64,000 bases of DNA, from positions 14,772,291 through 14,836,290 of the forward strand of contig OZ020515.1 of NCBI GenBank assembly GCA_963971425.1. The letters run 5' to 3'. Positions 1 through 12,517 of the stretch are shown here, one piece after another. The position numbers and the translations under genes are program-made. A model generated the notes under the pieces. That model worked only from the letters and a program-made list of their open reading frames with translations, did no database searches and was not told the DNA's origin. This stretch comes from Bryoerythrophyllum caledonicum. Taxonomy: Eukaryota > Streptophyta > Bryopsida > Pottiales > Pottiaceae. Position 1 is the first letter of the stretch; every line of letters starts with the position of its first letter.

Positions 1-1700
1 GGATGTCGGGACTAACTGAATTAGAATTTTAAATCTTGAATGTGCGGTCCTATCTTCATGCAACAACAATACAACAATTCCTACCGAGGCAACTGCCAAC
101 ACAATCTGATTTTGTACACAAATAGACTTCAAGATGAAATTCTCTAAGTACGTCTTCCCTGAACCTCTTAGTCCATCAACAAAAGAAATCTTGTTAGAAG
201 TGTCAAGCGTGTTGGATTGCATGAATCTTTTGTAAATGTTTTGTTGCTTGTTGTTTAAGGTTTCAAGTTGTCGTTCAACCTCTTTCTTCAATTGTGTAGC
301 ATTATTGTCAAGGTGCTCAAAGATAAGTCAATTTGCATGCAATGCCTCCATGGGAAATATAGGTTTTAGCAAATTAAAATCGTCCAACTCCTCCTTAGAT
401 ATTGCACGCAATTGAGCAATTTTGTTTAATGTAAGACTATGAATTTGCTTCTCTAACAGTTGATCCACTCCATCCTCCTGTAAGTGATATCCGCAATTGT
501 CTAATAAACCTTCACATATCCGCTTCCATAGTTGTCATGGGTCCATTGTTGGTTAGTGTGTCAAGATGGTTATAAGAAGCGCATTGAGCTGAGTACCTAA
601 CTGCCTCACTGTAGCATTGCATGAAGAATTTCTTCCATTTTTGGTCGTCATTGTAAAGTCCATGGACAATGCATGCAACCTTGAAAGTATCATAGACAAC
701 GCTTTGAAAGTACGCACGTCGTAAGAAGATGTTGCGCCTTTTACCACCATAAAAAATGTTTGGAAAAAGTATCTCTCGCCGACTAATGGTTTGACAAAGC
801 AGAGACGCCTAAATTTGAATTCCCTCATTCGGATTGCCCATTGTTTCTATAGTGCCATGCGAAGTGGGAAGGGGAATTCACATATAACGTTGCCCTAACA
901 AGCCGAATTATCTAATTTGCCTCAAATCAATCTATCAGAGTAATCTTCTTTGCTTGACCTATATTAAAAACGTCCTTCAAATCATTGTTTGCATTAAACA
1001 TTAGACTTTGTTAATCGAGTAGATGAACTTGTAAACATTGAATTGATGGAGATTCTTCGTGCATTGAAAACCCAATAAGTAACCTTTGTACACATAATTG
1101 AAAATGTATTTCATAGCCGTGATTGACGGACATACATGTAGACAAAAATGATCAAGAAATCATTCACTTGATTTTTAAAATAGCGACGCAAGCTTGGTAC
1201 AAACAACTTACCTCAATGCTAATATGCGCGTTGTACTTTGATACTTAATATAAAATGTCTGGAATGATTCAACTGTTGACAACTTCATGGCCTTTGTTGT
1301 CAAAAAAAAAGCTGCCATCTTTTGTCTTCCTATGTACTGAATAGCAATTTCTATCTACACATGTTTCTCAAGAAAGTTGACAAGGTATTTTTTGGCACAT
1401 TTTCTACCCTTTGTACAAAGGGCGCTTAGATTTTGCGTGTGGCATCAGCTGTGCACCAAGCAGCGTTTCACTATCTTGTATGCATTAGAGTGAGTGACTG
1501 GATCTATAATTTTTGCAGTCACTTCTAAATTGATCTTGTTTGTAGTCTTTTATTCAGAGTACTCGTCAAGAATCAATAGGATGTGTCTGTGCAGTAGGCC
1601 TCTCTTTCAAAATCAAATCATCCAAGTGTATTCCATGCCATGAGATGTAGCGTCAAGGGCCTCACCGCATCCTATTGTGTTTGCATAGACTAGTTTATTG
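1..1700 (-). pseudogene. Helitron Rep/helicase relic, C-terminal part
   Basis: Conceptual translation of the - strand gives a decayed Helitron replication initiator/helicase. Reading from about 1660 down, I see a KRGLLHRHILLIL stretch whose HRH (bases 1583-1591) fits the HUH endonuclease motif. It is followed by ETCVDRN and a region like the usual VKYIYKYVYKG block (here MKYIFNYVYKG, near 1100). At 828-553 comes the GERY...VKGATS...VRTF block. The helicase start follows at about 480-30, with LNNKQQN and the Walker A motif GLRGSGKT near 149-172, then TAHSRFKI. Stops and frameshifts interrupt it, for example in-frame stops near 325 and 860, so it cannot be functional. The rest of the helicase lies left of the window. 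The missing N-terminal part is at 9121-9990 on the same strand. Family assignment is from motif order; the ends of the element were not seen. Confidence 0.85.
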
Positions 1701-3463
1701 CTAATCTACGAGTGTGAGGATGTGTGTCCGGCGTATGACCTTCATCCGACAGATAATTTCACCCGTTTCGGGTTGTTTGTGTGCGTGTAGCGGCGCTCAA
1801 GTTTTTTACTTGACATATTTGTCAAGTCAAGTTTTGTGAGTGAATATAGAGAGTGATTAGTAATTGTCTTTGCTTGTAAGTGATGGTTTATCATAGTGAA
1901 GATGTCTCATTTTCTATTTCAACTTGCATTCGTTGATTCTCCCCTTGCGGAGTGCGAGACGCTTAACTTCTTGTGTAATTTTATATTTTTTCGCTTGACA
2001 AAGATCCTCTTATGTTTACTTGTCTAAGTTTCAAATTTGAATTTAGGTGAGTAGAAAAGTTTTGTGGGTACTTAGAATGATGTTGTAAAGCGCATATGAA
2101 GGATAAATATGCAACAAACGACGCTTCATTTTGACAATTTTCAAAAAGAATGTGAGCGGCGGAAAGGCTGGAGCAAGGAGCGACATGGCTCGAGCTAGTT
2201 TTGCAATTTTCATCCATCAATATCATCCATTGTTGAGTTTTCATCTAGTGATCAATTTTCATCTGCAGGCAATTTTTTATCCGCTGCGGATAAAATTGAA
2301 TTTTTGGTAGGAATCAATTGACTGTGGATTAATATCTCCCAAAATAATCATTATTTTTTTGTATTCCGACTTTGGATTTGAGCTTTGTAAATGTGATTTT
2401 ACTTAGTGGGACAAAAAAATTATTACCTAAGTTTTTGAAACATCACATTTTTATGTGTCTTTTAAAAAATTGAAAAGAAAAGGTAGTAGTCTAAACTTTG
2501 AAAGTAGATAGGAGGGCCATCTTGACTTGTTTTTGAATGAAATTTGTTCATGTAATTGGGATTTTTGCCTTATAATCCCATTTCAGTGTTAGATTGGCTT
2601 CAAGGCACATTGTATCACCCAATGTAGCTATTTGCATTGGAGGATATGTGTTTTTTAACACCGCAAACAAGGTCTTTCCGCTAGCTTTCTAGTTCTAGAC
2701 TTGAGAAAACTCTTGTAGTGTTTTTTTTGTTTTGAAGGTGATGTTTATGGGGCTATCCACTAGAGGCGTGTACCAATGGCACTCACCTCCTTGCCTATTA
2801 TGCTTTTATGTTGTTTGGGGTAAGGATCCGATTTTTATTTTTGGATTCTGTTGCAATATCTCCCCGAATTGCGCACTATTCTGGGGGCCCCGTTTTTTGT
2901 TGTCACTCTTTTGTTACAAAGCAAATCGTAGGGGCATAACCGGGGTGATGATCAACATGGCCTTTCAGTGGATTGTTGTTGGGACGCTGATTGCTTGAGG
3001 TGATAACCGGTCAATTTCATAGTTTGTTGGTGATTGCAAGTGCAGGTCCCATTTTTAATCTTTAGATAGATGCAAGTATCCGGTAGTCCATTTATGATGA
3101 GCACCAGGAGTCGATATTATTGCTCCTTCTCACAAGACTATTTGAAAGCGTGCATCCACAATGTAGTTTGGGCCAGGGTCGAATACCGATGAGGCTTTTC
3201 AGCCTATATTGATGTTGAATACCGATTGTAGGCTTTGGGTTTGAGGTGTGGGCACATTTGACGATAAGGAAGACAATCATCGCCATGTTGTACGGGACCA
3301 TTTTTCATGATGAACTGAGGACATTAGTATATCCGTCTGGAAGCTCCAATTCCAGAAGCGAATGACGGAGAAGCGTCAACGGACACCCTCGTTCAACGAG
3401 TGGAACAATTTTGAGTTGCTACCACAACATCTCTAGATCTACCATTAGCTACACAAGGAGCAG
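1700..3463. other. Unassigned DNA between Helitron and gypsy relics
   Basis: No coding region could be supported on either strand. This stretch lies between the left half of the split Helitron gene and the Ty3/gypsy remnant, so it may hold the long terminal repeat and leader of that retrotransposon. I looked for a matching direct repeat downstream in 5.8-9.1 kb and did not find one by eye. The short reading frames here show no domain. Confidence 0.4.
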
Positions 3464-4012
3464 TTGCGTCTAATAGAGACTTATTGGCGCGACCGGGTGG
3501 GGTTGGTTACTACGCTCAAAGAAAGTGCGGTTGCCTCTGTTCCATCTACTAGTGGCCTGCCCAAGGAGGAGGAGAGTACGGTTGCTCATGTTCCATCCAC
3601 TAGTGGTCTACCAAAGGAGGAGGAGAATTCTTCTTCTTTGAACATTCAACAAAAGAACATTGCTCTTGGAGGTGCGCGTGCCGGCATGGCCATGTTGCAC
3701 TTGGCCCAAACTATACAACTAACATTCATGATGGTTGGTCAACTGCGAGCCTTTAGCTCTCTAGCGCGTTTTCATGAGCATTTGGAGGTGGAGAGTAGAA
3801 GGTTTTGGCGTGATCAGATACAACGCATTAAAGATATCTACCCTGAGAAGGAAGATACTCCTCGCACCATGTATACTTGGTTGGCGGCAAAGGCCGACAA
3901 TGTATCAATAGAATGCCAACTTATGAGGATCTATTACTCTAAGCCAGTAAAATGGATGGCAGAGAAGATCAATCGGCATTTCCTCATTGGTATCAGAGCA
4001 ATACGACGTTAG
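3464..4012 (+). pseudogene. Gag-like fragment
   Basis: An open frame of about 182 codons without a convincing ATG at its start (the first codon is TTG), so it is treated as a fragment. It carries two near-identical short repeats (PSTSGLPKEEE, at about residues 27-37 and 46-56). A hydrophilic helical part follows with the phrase ESRRFWRDQIQRIKDIYP, the kind of sequence seen in retrotransposon gag proteins. No zinc knuckle is present. Position just upstream of RNase H and integrase pieces supports a gag origin; the similarity alone would not. Confidence 0.45.
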
Positions 4013-4397
4013 CACATGCCTTTGCTGAAGTCGTAGCGCTTCACAATGCGCTTTGCTTGAGTGGGACTACAAATTTGGTCATGTCCCTGATGAACACTTC
4101 CAAGCCCAGGAAGTTTGCCACTGCGATCGACAACTTTGTGGAGGCACAATCCAAAAAGGTTGTACATGGTTGAGTTTGTGGACAAGCCGGTTACATCAAA
4201 GGAGATCCCAAGTGCTCTAAAAAGAAGGAGGAAGGTGCGATATTGGCTAAGCCCAAGACCGAGGCTACTATGGCTGGTGAGAAGGCTGGAGGCAAGGGAA
4301 AGAAGCTCGTGATGTATTCTCACTCTCGTAAGTCCGTTTAAAGGGAGAAAAATTGCTTTGTCCTCCACTTAAATAACCGTCCAAGATTTTCATTTGC

Positions 4398-5765
4398 TTG
4401 CTTCAGGAGTATTGCTTTGAGGTTGTACACCGGGTCGGCATCACGAACCTAGATGTGGATGGTCTTTCTTGCATTCCAAGTCCATCAGAGGAGGATTTGA
4501 CTAGTGCCAGTTGGCATGGGAGACTATGATAGGGAGTTAGTCCTGGGTTGACATGCAACGACCTAGCTTACATTGATGTTTGAGTCCGCAATTACGTTAT
4601 CTAATCTCGCAACGAATGAAGAACCGCATAAGGCCCAAGTTGATAATGATGTATAGAAAGATATTCTAGTCTTAGACAAGATACAACATGGGAAAATTTC
4701 CCCAGCTCTTTTTGCTGTAAAGCATAATGGAGTTGGATACCAAGAAGCAAGGTTTTTTTTAAAAAAATGGCCGTTTATTTTGGTTGTGGCCGGATGGAAC
4801 TAGGCGTGTAATTCATAGACTAGATTAGAGGGCTTCGTTGATACGGCAAGTATACAAAAACCTTGCACATTTTGGTGTGCGACAAAGTCATTCCATGTTG
4901 CGCAACTAGTATTGGTGGACCGGCATCTATTAGTAGGTCACCACATATGTTTCACGGTGTGAGGTATCTGATCGAGTTAGATCCAGCTTCAAGACCTTTT
5001 CACCACAGTTGCAATTGTTGCCCAACATAGAGTTGAGCTACCGTTGGTTCTTGGATTTTGCCGGACCGTTTATTGTCACCCCATTTGGAGCCAAATACGT
5101 GTTGATGAGGTAAAGCACTTTAGCAAGTGGATTGAGTTTGTAGCACTATCGCAAAACTCCTCAAAATTGGTGACCATGGCATTTCTAGACCGCAAATTGG
5201 CTTGATTTGGAGCTCCATGTGAAGTATTGACTGATGAAGAATATGAATTCCTTGGTGCTTTTGCACCAAAGCTTTGATTGATCACCATACCACTTTCCGA
5301 GATGATTAAAAAGCAAACGGATTAGCGGAGCGTGTCGTTTAGACTGTCAAGTGTGGCCTGGGCAAGTGTGGATTACTTCACGGCGGCCACGATGATTAGA
5401 ATATGGTGATACTATAGATTGCCCCAAGGTATTGGTTTAGCCAACAAGCTTTCCTTGTTGCTTTCGGTCTGTATCAGTTGTTATACAAGCAAAAGCCAAT
5501 TTTATTCACTTCTATACGGGAGAAGTTGGCTCCACTCGTGGATTTGAATTATGGAGAATTATGGGCCCACTGTTTACGTGATCAAGCAGAGTTCTTTAAG
5601 CCGGCTATGGAAAACTTATCCATTGTTCAACATCGTGACACGCTGCCATACGCACTCATTTATAGCGGTGCCTACCAACCTCTGCTGCGACATTTTTCCA
5701 CAAAGAATTACGTATATTTGTGCCGGCTGGGAATTAAACATGTCTTCCTTGTCGGAGATCTTTGA
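4398..5765 (+). pseudogene. Ty3/gypsy RNase H tail and integrase relic
   Basis: The first part (about 4398-4500) reads as the RNase H end typical of gypsy elements: EVVHRVG followed by DVDGLS. From about 4840 an integrase follows. It has a zinc-binding region (H..H...C..C pattern, partly lost), then WFLDFAGPF near 5045 with the first catalytic Asp, VLTDEEYEF near 5226 with the second Asp, and ANGLAERVV near 5312 with the Glu. A TAG stop directly after this last motif, and frame changes around it, show decay. The segment 5478-5765 is open and gives the region after the catalytic core, including ENLSIVQHRDTLPYA. No chromodomain is visible. Confidence 0.8.
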
Positions 5766-8700
5766 ACCACGTTTCACCCCATACATTGGCTAGAATCCCT
5801 AATGACTTGTCACTAGTATGGTGCACTACCATCTAGTTGGAGTTCTTAGTTTTGTTTTAGAGATAGGCAAGATGGGGTTTGACCAAGGAATTCGCAACAA
5901 AGTTTCCTAAGGCATTTAAAGATGGGGCTCACGCTCCCACAATATAAATTGCACTTGGGACCTAAGAACTCAAAAATGGACCATAACAAAAGTGAGACTT
6001 GTTTCTAGCGCCACTTCCATGCAACCAGTGTTCACATTGTGGACCAATCTCCCAAAAAACCACATTCACAAGGGAAGAAAAAACACTACCTCGGTTCCAA
6101 AACTATGTTAACTCACACATAGAAGGAACTCGCACATAGCAAAACCATAAACACAAGTAATAGCAAGGTTGATTCTAGCTGTAGTTGCCAAATCCACAGT
6201 TTTCCGCTACTTCTTAAGTATATTCAAATGCTCACAGGCTCTAGGACAGCCGCAGTGAACTGCATGAGACAATTAGGAGGATTCTGGATTGGAGAACTAC
6301 TATATTGTTGGCTCACCTAAGCTACTCTTGCCACACATACAGATCTTGTTCTTCCGAGCAATCACCAACTTCCATAGGATTTGGATATAATAGCTAGGGG
6401 CACATCACACTAAAAATGCCAATTATTCCACACCTTCATATAAATTGCTACATCAACAACTAATCCCCCACAAGACAATGCCAGATCTCTACACATTCTC
6501 ACAATGAGGATAAATTAATGAACTTAAAAAAACTCACTCCATTTCTCCAACAATCTTTGGCTGCCAAAAATTTGAGTGAGCTCTTAGAAGCCACCTTAAC
6601 ACAGTAGCAGAAAGACAACAATACACTGAGCACACCAACTCCATAGTAACCACCGACCACCACAAACTTTTGAGAGAGAAAAAAAAATTCCTTCAAACGG
6701 TGTCATTCTTGTACATGCGCCTTTACTGGTGACCACTTGCACGCGCGTGCTCTTTATAGCCGCCGAGACTGCGTCTTCCGCACCTTTGCCGCTCTACTCT
6801 CTAACTTGCTTATTTGCTTACCCAACTCCCTCGTCTTCTTGCTCGCGCTTCTTTTGAAGGTTTTCGTCGCATCGGCACGTTGTTGCCGTTGCTTGCCCAC
6901 TCACTTCCGACTTGGTATGCAATGCCCGCACCGTGTCACTTGCCACCGAAATTGCCATGCCTATTTGTCCCTAGCTATTGGGGCTCCCACGTCGATAACT
7001 ACTATCGGCACAATTCAAAGGCCTCAACACCCAAGTCTCCAAGACCAAAATAAACAGCCACTGTGAGCTTCCTCTGATTGCGACGCCAACCGATCCACCA
7101 AATTGCAAATTCGCTTCAAGCTTTAACCAAAATCCTTCTCTATTCGTTGGCAACGTCTCTTGCTTCCGCACTCCTATTTCTCACAACATTCAACCTAGAC
7201 TAACATTCAACCACATAAATTCAAAGAGAGCTGATGCTTAAAAACACCCGACTCCGACTATGCGTCTCAATACTACTCGTTGCCCGAACAACGCTCTGCG
7301 CAGCAGCTTCACTTCTGGTTGTTTATCACCGGACAGGCCCTTTTCTTACTTATTCAATCTCACTTGGAGCTCTCCACAAATTCTATGATTGCAACTTCAA
7401 GTGCCTTCTTGTGTCTGCATCATCCTTGTCAGAATACTAGCTTTGTTCAAATCCTAACTTATGCCTCTTGCAACGTCTCACAACATTCTCCTCAGGCAGA
7501 GGTCTCAATAATCCGCAGATCCCTCGTCTAAGCCCACCCCAATGACCTCTTCACATTGCTCGGCTCCTCATCTCCACGGTAGTGCCTCCAAATATTCTCG
7601 TTTAATGCGCAACTAGTAGCCTCTTCTCTACGAAATCTAAATTGAACACTTCGACTCCGGCTCTCTCTAGGTACCAAAATTCACAGGTCCATTGCCTTCT
7701 TGTTTGTTCAATACCACGCCCAATAGTTAGAAACCATAACAATAAGGGAAGAAGACACCGTGTTCCTCTCCCTTTCTTGGAACTCGAGTGCTTCTAGCTC
7801 TAATCTCGCTTCATAGCTAAATCCGGTGTGTTGTAGAGGATGCGTTTCCATATTACACTTGCGCGCAAAGCGCCCGGATTTTCAAGTTGGGCTCGTTTCA
7901 ATTCGCTCACCCTCCGTGATCTCCGACTCGGCCAACTTCTTTTCTTACGGCCATCACATTTGGATTCTCTTTAGCTTGCACTACAATCGCAACCACACTC
8001 TCTGCAAGCCTGCACTCTTGCTTTTTCACCCCTTCAATGTTTGAGAACCTTGTCCTCCACCGCTGCAGAAGGCACCACGAGAGCCTTCTTGAACAACTGG
8101 CTATCCGACTCTACTTCCAAACTCACAACTCTGATCAAGCAATTGCGCCTCTTTTTAGCAGCTCACACCATCTCACCAAGCCCTCTCTTTTTGTGACTTC
8201 CTTGAATCATTATTGTCTTCATAGCTGCCCTTGGTCGCCAACACCATCTCCATGCACGTCTGAGCTCATGTCGATCACTCTGTACACCAAATCCTAATCT
8301 TCCAGTAGGTATGGCCAAATATCCGCCTAGACTCGCTGATGCCCCAATCTTACCCAGACTTATCCAATACAGTAGGTTCTCCACCAGCTCTCTTTTATTT
8401 TTATTTTTATTTTCCGGACTCTCTTTTCTGTTCTTCTAAATCTTTTCTTTTTGTCTAAGTTTTCTTCTCGCATTTTTATCTTCTTCCATCTATATATCTC
8501 CTACTCACACTACTTCTAATAAAGAAATAATGTGCTCTAAAATCCTAATTTTTACCAATTCTCTTTGCCTCTAATTGGATTTTCACTAATTCTTCCCGAT
8601 TCTTGTGTAATTATAAACTCTAGTCACTCTAAATTTATTCTAGTTTTTAACACCTAAATTTAACTAAGATCATTTCTTCTAACAACTAACCGTGACTTGG

Positions 8701-9120
8701 TCACACCAAGGTTGTTCAACCACTAACTCTTTCAGATTTTAATTAATTGTTTTTTTTTTCAACTAAACTACCATAATAACTACTGTGGAGCTTTTCTGGC
8801 ACTTACACATACAATTGTTGCGGCGACATCATTGTGCAAAAGTTTTCTTGGACCACAATGATGTTTGGTCCTAGTTGAGTAGAAGAGCTCTTTGTCCGCT
8901 AGGGAAGGCATTTGAGAGAGTGCTACACATACTTGTGGGCATGTATATATTTCGTTTTTTTTATCGTTGAGACTCCCAATTTGTTTTGTTTATTGATCTT
9001 TCTTTACATGACACCCATCACCTTGCCACACAATTTGCGGTCCTTGAAATCTTCAAGTAGCTCTTGTAATTTTGAGTCAAAAACACGTGCAACTAAATTT
9101 CGCCCGTCTTTTGCTTTTTG
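5766..9120. other. Unassigned DNA, right side of the insertion in the Helitron
   Basis: I found no gene here. The + strand of 6.7-8.4 kb is C-rich with many short open frames and no recognisable domain. From 8.4 kb it becomes A+T-rich. By position it should contain the right part of whatever split the Helitron gene, perhaps more than one insertion. The right edge is placed at 9120 because Helitron coding similarity resumes there. Confidence 0.4.
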
Positions 9121-9990
9121 CTAGGGTTTTAATGCTATTGTGATCCCATACCATTTCAAATTATACGTAAATGTCACAAAATGAATGGCAGTCCAAACTC
9201 GTGCACATAGGTGTGGCATTTTGGTAGTATTCATTAATTTGACGCGTATAATTGTATCTATGTCACTTGTCTTGATCTGCTCTACCCCTCCTACTAACAG
9301 CATTTTGATCAACTTCTAAAAACTAGGAGCCTTTCAATGCTTAAAAGCCTCTCAATGAGATGTTACGAGATATCATTAACACTTGTGTCGAAAGAAAAGC
9401 ACGTAATGTAATGACAAATATGCAAAATTTAAAGTTGAGATCCGTTAAAGTAGCCCATCCACCTTCTTGACAATAAAATCCCTATCTCACATGCTCTCAT
9501 CATGGTTGTTGCCAACCATAATTGTGCCAACCTCGCTAGTTGTAGGCGTATTGTACCTTTGTTCATCATGCAATTGCAAAGCCAACAAATAGAATTGTAA
9601 GTCTATTGTCTATTGCTCAGTCAATCATTGACAAACACTTTGTAAAGTCGTATAAAAGGGTTGTGCTCCTGTAGCATGTTTTGAGGCAAATCCATTATAT
9701 TGCAGTCCACACTCTGAAAAAAATTCATTCGACATTCTAGAGGGGCGAGGTTATTTGCAATATATAACTCCGCAAATTTGCAATATTCTCCTTCTACAAG
9801 CAAAAGATTGTCCATTCTATAATAGAATGAGCTTTGAAGTCAAAATGTGTAGTTTCCGCCTTTGACAAAGCGTTGAACAATATTGGCTCCGAGAGATGTG
9901 ATTGCCAATGCGTTGTTATACATTTAGATTGATTCTTTGAAGTTCCTTGCTTCTTGTGGATTCTCTTGCACCAAGCATCATAACGGTTCA
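9121..9990 (-). pseudogene. Helitron Rep relic, N-terminal part
   Basis: Read on the - strand from about 9990 down, this is the N-terminal region of a Helitron replication protein. In order I see MYNNALAITSLGAN (near 9920), EGEYCKFAELYIAN (near 9790), LQNMLQEHNPF-like text near 9660, RYNTPTTSEVGTIMVG near 9550, a degraded RISELH-like block near 9430, and FVTFTYNLKWYGITIALKP at 9177-9121. The last matches the block that precedes the HUH motif in intact proteins. The HUH block itself is at about 1583-1591, so about 40 codons plus 7.4 kb of foreign DNA separate the halves. Several stops and frameshifts are present. Confidence 0.8.
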
Positions 9991-10882
9991 AAGGCACCGT
10001 CAATGGTGGAAGGCCTCGTAGGACAACCCAACCTGACAAATCAGCTACATCTCCCGGTGTAGATGTAGGGGCCCTACGATGACCATCAGACGTCCTGAGC
10101 CCCGACCTAGAAACCCTGCCACCCGATCTTGCACTTCTCCCATTCAACCTCCTCCCGCTTGAATCCAAACTTGATGGGCCTTCTCTTGAACCAGATGCTA
10201 CATCACTCTCAACACGCCGTGGCCTCTTCGTTGGACGTCTACTCGTTAATGGAGGATTCAGTAATGTCTGTACCTCAGAAGTTGTGGTGGGATGTTGGCC
10301 ACCACTTCCCCTCCCTCCCTCTAGTGGTCGCCAATCCAATTGCAACGGTTGAGCAAGAATTCGATAAACTTCTATTTCTTCTGGTTCCGCTGGTGGGGCT
10401 TGAGTTGTCGCACGTGATGGGTCTCTCTCCCGAAATGCCTCATATCTAATATGTTCCTCCATAATCTTCTTAGCCTTCAGCACCATCTCCGGTGATAACG
10501 CTAAACAAGCTAAGACGTTGTTGTGTCTAGCAGTACGTACTGCAAGAGAGATGTTCAACCAAAACGTCTGCAATGATTTGAGGAATTTCACCTGACCTGG
10601 ATTTTGAAGAAGATTCAAAGGGACAGGTGCAAGAAGCAACTTCTTTGAAAGTGAAGTCTTCACCTCCGATTGACCAGGACCTACTGCGCAAGTAACATAT
10701 ACCATATCATCACGTCGAAGAGTGATTGCCTGAATTTTGCCAAAACTCTTCCCTAATGCTGATGTACGCTTCCCCAACTCAAAGGGATAATCAGTCACCC
10801 ACAAAAAGGCGTTCGACTCATCCACTTCCGCGATCCACCAGCCGTGGCTCTCCCAAATTCTGTCAATATTTGGTGGTGCCAT
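9794..10882 (-). CDS. Unidentified ORF, C-terminus overlapping Helitron DNA
   Basis: I do not recognise this protein. The frame is open upstream to 10963, but the first codon there is GTG. I chose the ATG at 10882 (followed by APPNIDRIWESHGWW), which gives 362 residues; another ATG lies at 10912. The first 150 residues are a mixed globular sequence. Residues of about 170-300 are rich in Arg, Ser, Gly and Pro, with a basic cluster RRPTKRPRR that could be a nuclear localisation signal. The last 50 or so codons run out of frame through the Helitron sequence at 9794-9980, so the natural C-terminus has probably been replaced. It could be a transposon accessory gene or a host gene cut by the Helitron. 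The promoter side starts directly in a tandem repeat. Confidence 0.4.
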   Translation of the reverse strand: MAPPNIDRIWESHGWWIAEVDESNAFLWVTDYPFELGKRTSALGKSFGKIQAITLRRDDMVYVTCAVGPGQSEVKTSLSKKLLLAPVPLNLLQNPGQVKFLKSLQTFWLNISLAVRTARHNNVLACLALSPEMVLKAKKIMEEHIRYEAFRERDPSRATTQAPPAEPEEIEVYRILAQPLQLDWRPLEGGRGSGGQHPTTTSEVQTLLNPPLTSRRPTKRPRRVESDVASGSREGPSSLDSSGRRLNGRSARSGGRVSRSGLRTSDGHRRAPTSTPGDVADLSGWVVLRGLPPLTVPLNRYDAWCKRIHKKQGTSKNQSKCITTHWQSHLSEPILFNALSKAETTHFDFKAHSIIEWTIFCL

Positions 10883-10956
10883 AACGCAACACTGAAAAAA
10901 CCTGTATATCATTACAAATCCATAGTCACTATTAGTATGGAATAAGAAATTTTGAA

Positions 10957-12060
10957 CCTCCACTCATTGCACAACTTTTTTGAACATGCTACAGCCCTTG
11001 TCTACCTCTAAAAACTTATAAACTACACAAGATCTAAATCCAATACCATCGTGTTAAGCATGTTGTTAGTTCTTTGGTGAAATAGCATATTAATCAAAGT
11101 CAATTATTTTCAATCATTGTCACACATTTTCGAGGAGAGTACCAAAAAACTTCTACCTTTCCACAAAAAACGTTGAGAACTTCGTATGATTCACTTTTGA
11201 TTTTGCCTACAATATTATGCGATGTAAAACTTCTCATTGACCATTTGGATTCTCATTTCAAACGATATCAAGTCCACAAAAAAACATAACGTGAATTGAG
11301 AATTTTTTAACCTCCACTCATTGCACAATTTTTTTTTTTTATGCTACACCCCTTGTCTACCTCTAAAAACTTATAAACTACACAAGATCTAAATCCAATA
11401 CCATTGTGTTAAGCATGTTGTTAGTTCTTTGGTGAAATAGCATATTAGTCCAAGTCAATTATTTTCAATCATTGTCATACATTTTTGATGAGGGTACCAA
11501 AAAACTTCTACCTTTCCACATAAAACTTTGAGATCTTTGTATGATTCACTTTTGATTTTTCCTACGGCATTATGTGATGTAAACCTTCGTATTGACCATT
11601 TGGATTCTCATTTCAAACGATATCAAGTTCACAAAAAAACATAACGTGAATTGAGAATTTTTGAACCCCCACTTATTGCACAATTTTTTTGAATATGCTA
11701 CACCCCTTTTCTAACTCTAAAAATTGGTATATAGCAAAGTAACATCATGCTTAACATTATGGTAATTAATTTGAGACCATTTATAGTGCAAAAATGTGAC
11801 ACCAATTGAAGTCAAAGTCTGCTGATCCAGAAAACGCAGTGAAGAAAATGAGCCATTTCACTACTTCAAACATTATAATCTTTCAATCCGTGCGGTGAAA
11901 ATTTATGAAATTTTTTGAGCATATTAGTTAATAGGTAAGGATTAAGATCCTACGGTTAAAACTACCAAAAAAACTATATTTTGTCTTCCTTGCTAAATGC
12001 ACTGAAACAAGCCTTTTTAACGATTTTTGGTTCAACATCATTTATGGACCAAGGTACATT
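10957..12060. repeat. Tandem 354/355-base repeat inside a TTAA-family element
   Basis: A unit starting CCTCCACTCATTGCACAA at 10957 repeats at 11311 (period 354) and again, more diverged, at 11666 (period 355). The third copy continues into TTTCAATCCGTGCGGT at about 11885. The same core occurs near the right end of the two TTAA-bounded elements at 14159-15108 and 47751-48563. This is therefore a third, rearranged member whose ends I could not place. The left copy lies just upstream of the ORF ending at 10882. No coding potential was seen. Confidence 0.75.
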
Positions 12061-12517
12061 GGGTATCAATAGCGAGGGTATCACCACCAGGGTATGAGTT
12101 CATAGGTACCATTTCCAAGTTATCAACCGAGGTATCTAGTTCGGGTATCAATTAGGGTTTGATATTAGGGTTTTGGAAATATGGGTATCAATCTATTGCA
12201 ATGGAGGATATCAATCCTTTGCAAGGTTGGGTTGTCCTACGGGCAGTAGTTTGAGGGAGGCTGTGAGTGTTAGAGAGGGTTTGGAGGAGGGTTTGAGAGA
12301 AGGGCTTGTGAGGGTGAGGAGAGTAGAGATGTGAGGGAGAGGAATGGAGGGGAGTTGTAAGGGAGAGAAGAAGTGGGCGACTAGGGTTTGGGAGAGAGAA
12401 GGAGAGAAGTTTGGGAGGTGTGAGAGATGAACATGTGAGTGATTGAGAGGTGAGAGAGATGGCGCTTGGAGGCGAGCGCCATCGCCGCGCCTGGCCACGA
12501 GCCCGCGCCTGGCCACG
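12061..12517. other. Unassigned DNA left of the assembly gap
   Basis: The first 120 bases contain several GGTATCA-like words. After 12240 the + strand is rich in GAGA/GGAG runs and becomes strongly G+C-rich at the gap edge, with a repeated GCGCCTGGCCACG motif. Open frames here depend on unknown bases in the gap, so none is called. Confidence 0.4.

Larger units (their letters stand above)
3464..5765 (+). mobile_element. Degenerate Ty3/gypsy retrotransposon
   Basis: Three pieces of an LTR retrotransposon occur in the right order on the + strand: a gag-like reading frame, the tail of RNase H, and an integrase. The protease and most of the reverse transcriptase are absent, and the integrase has stops. 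No long terminal repeats, primer-binding site or target duplication were recognised, so outer limits are unknown. The element lies inside the split Helitron gene, which makes it a younger insertion than that Helitron. Confidence 0.75.
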
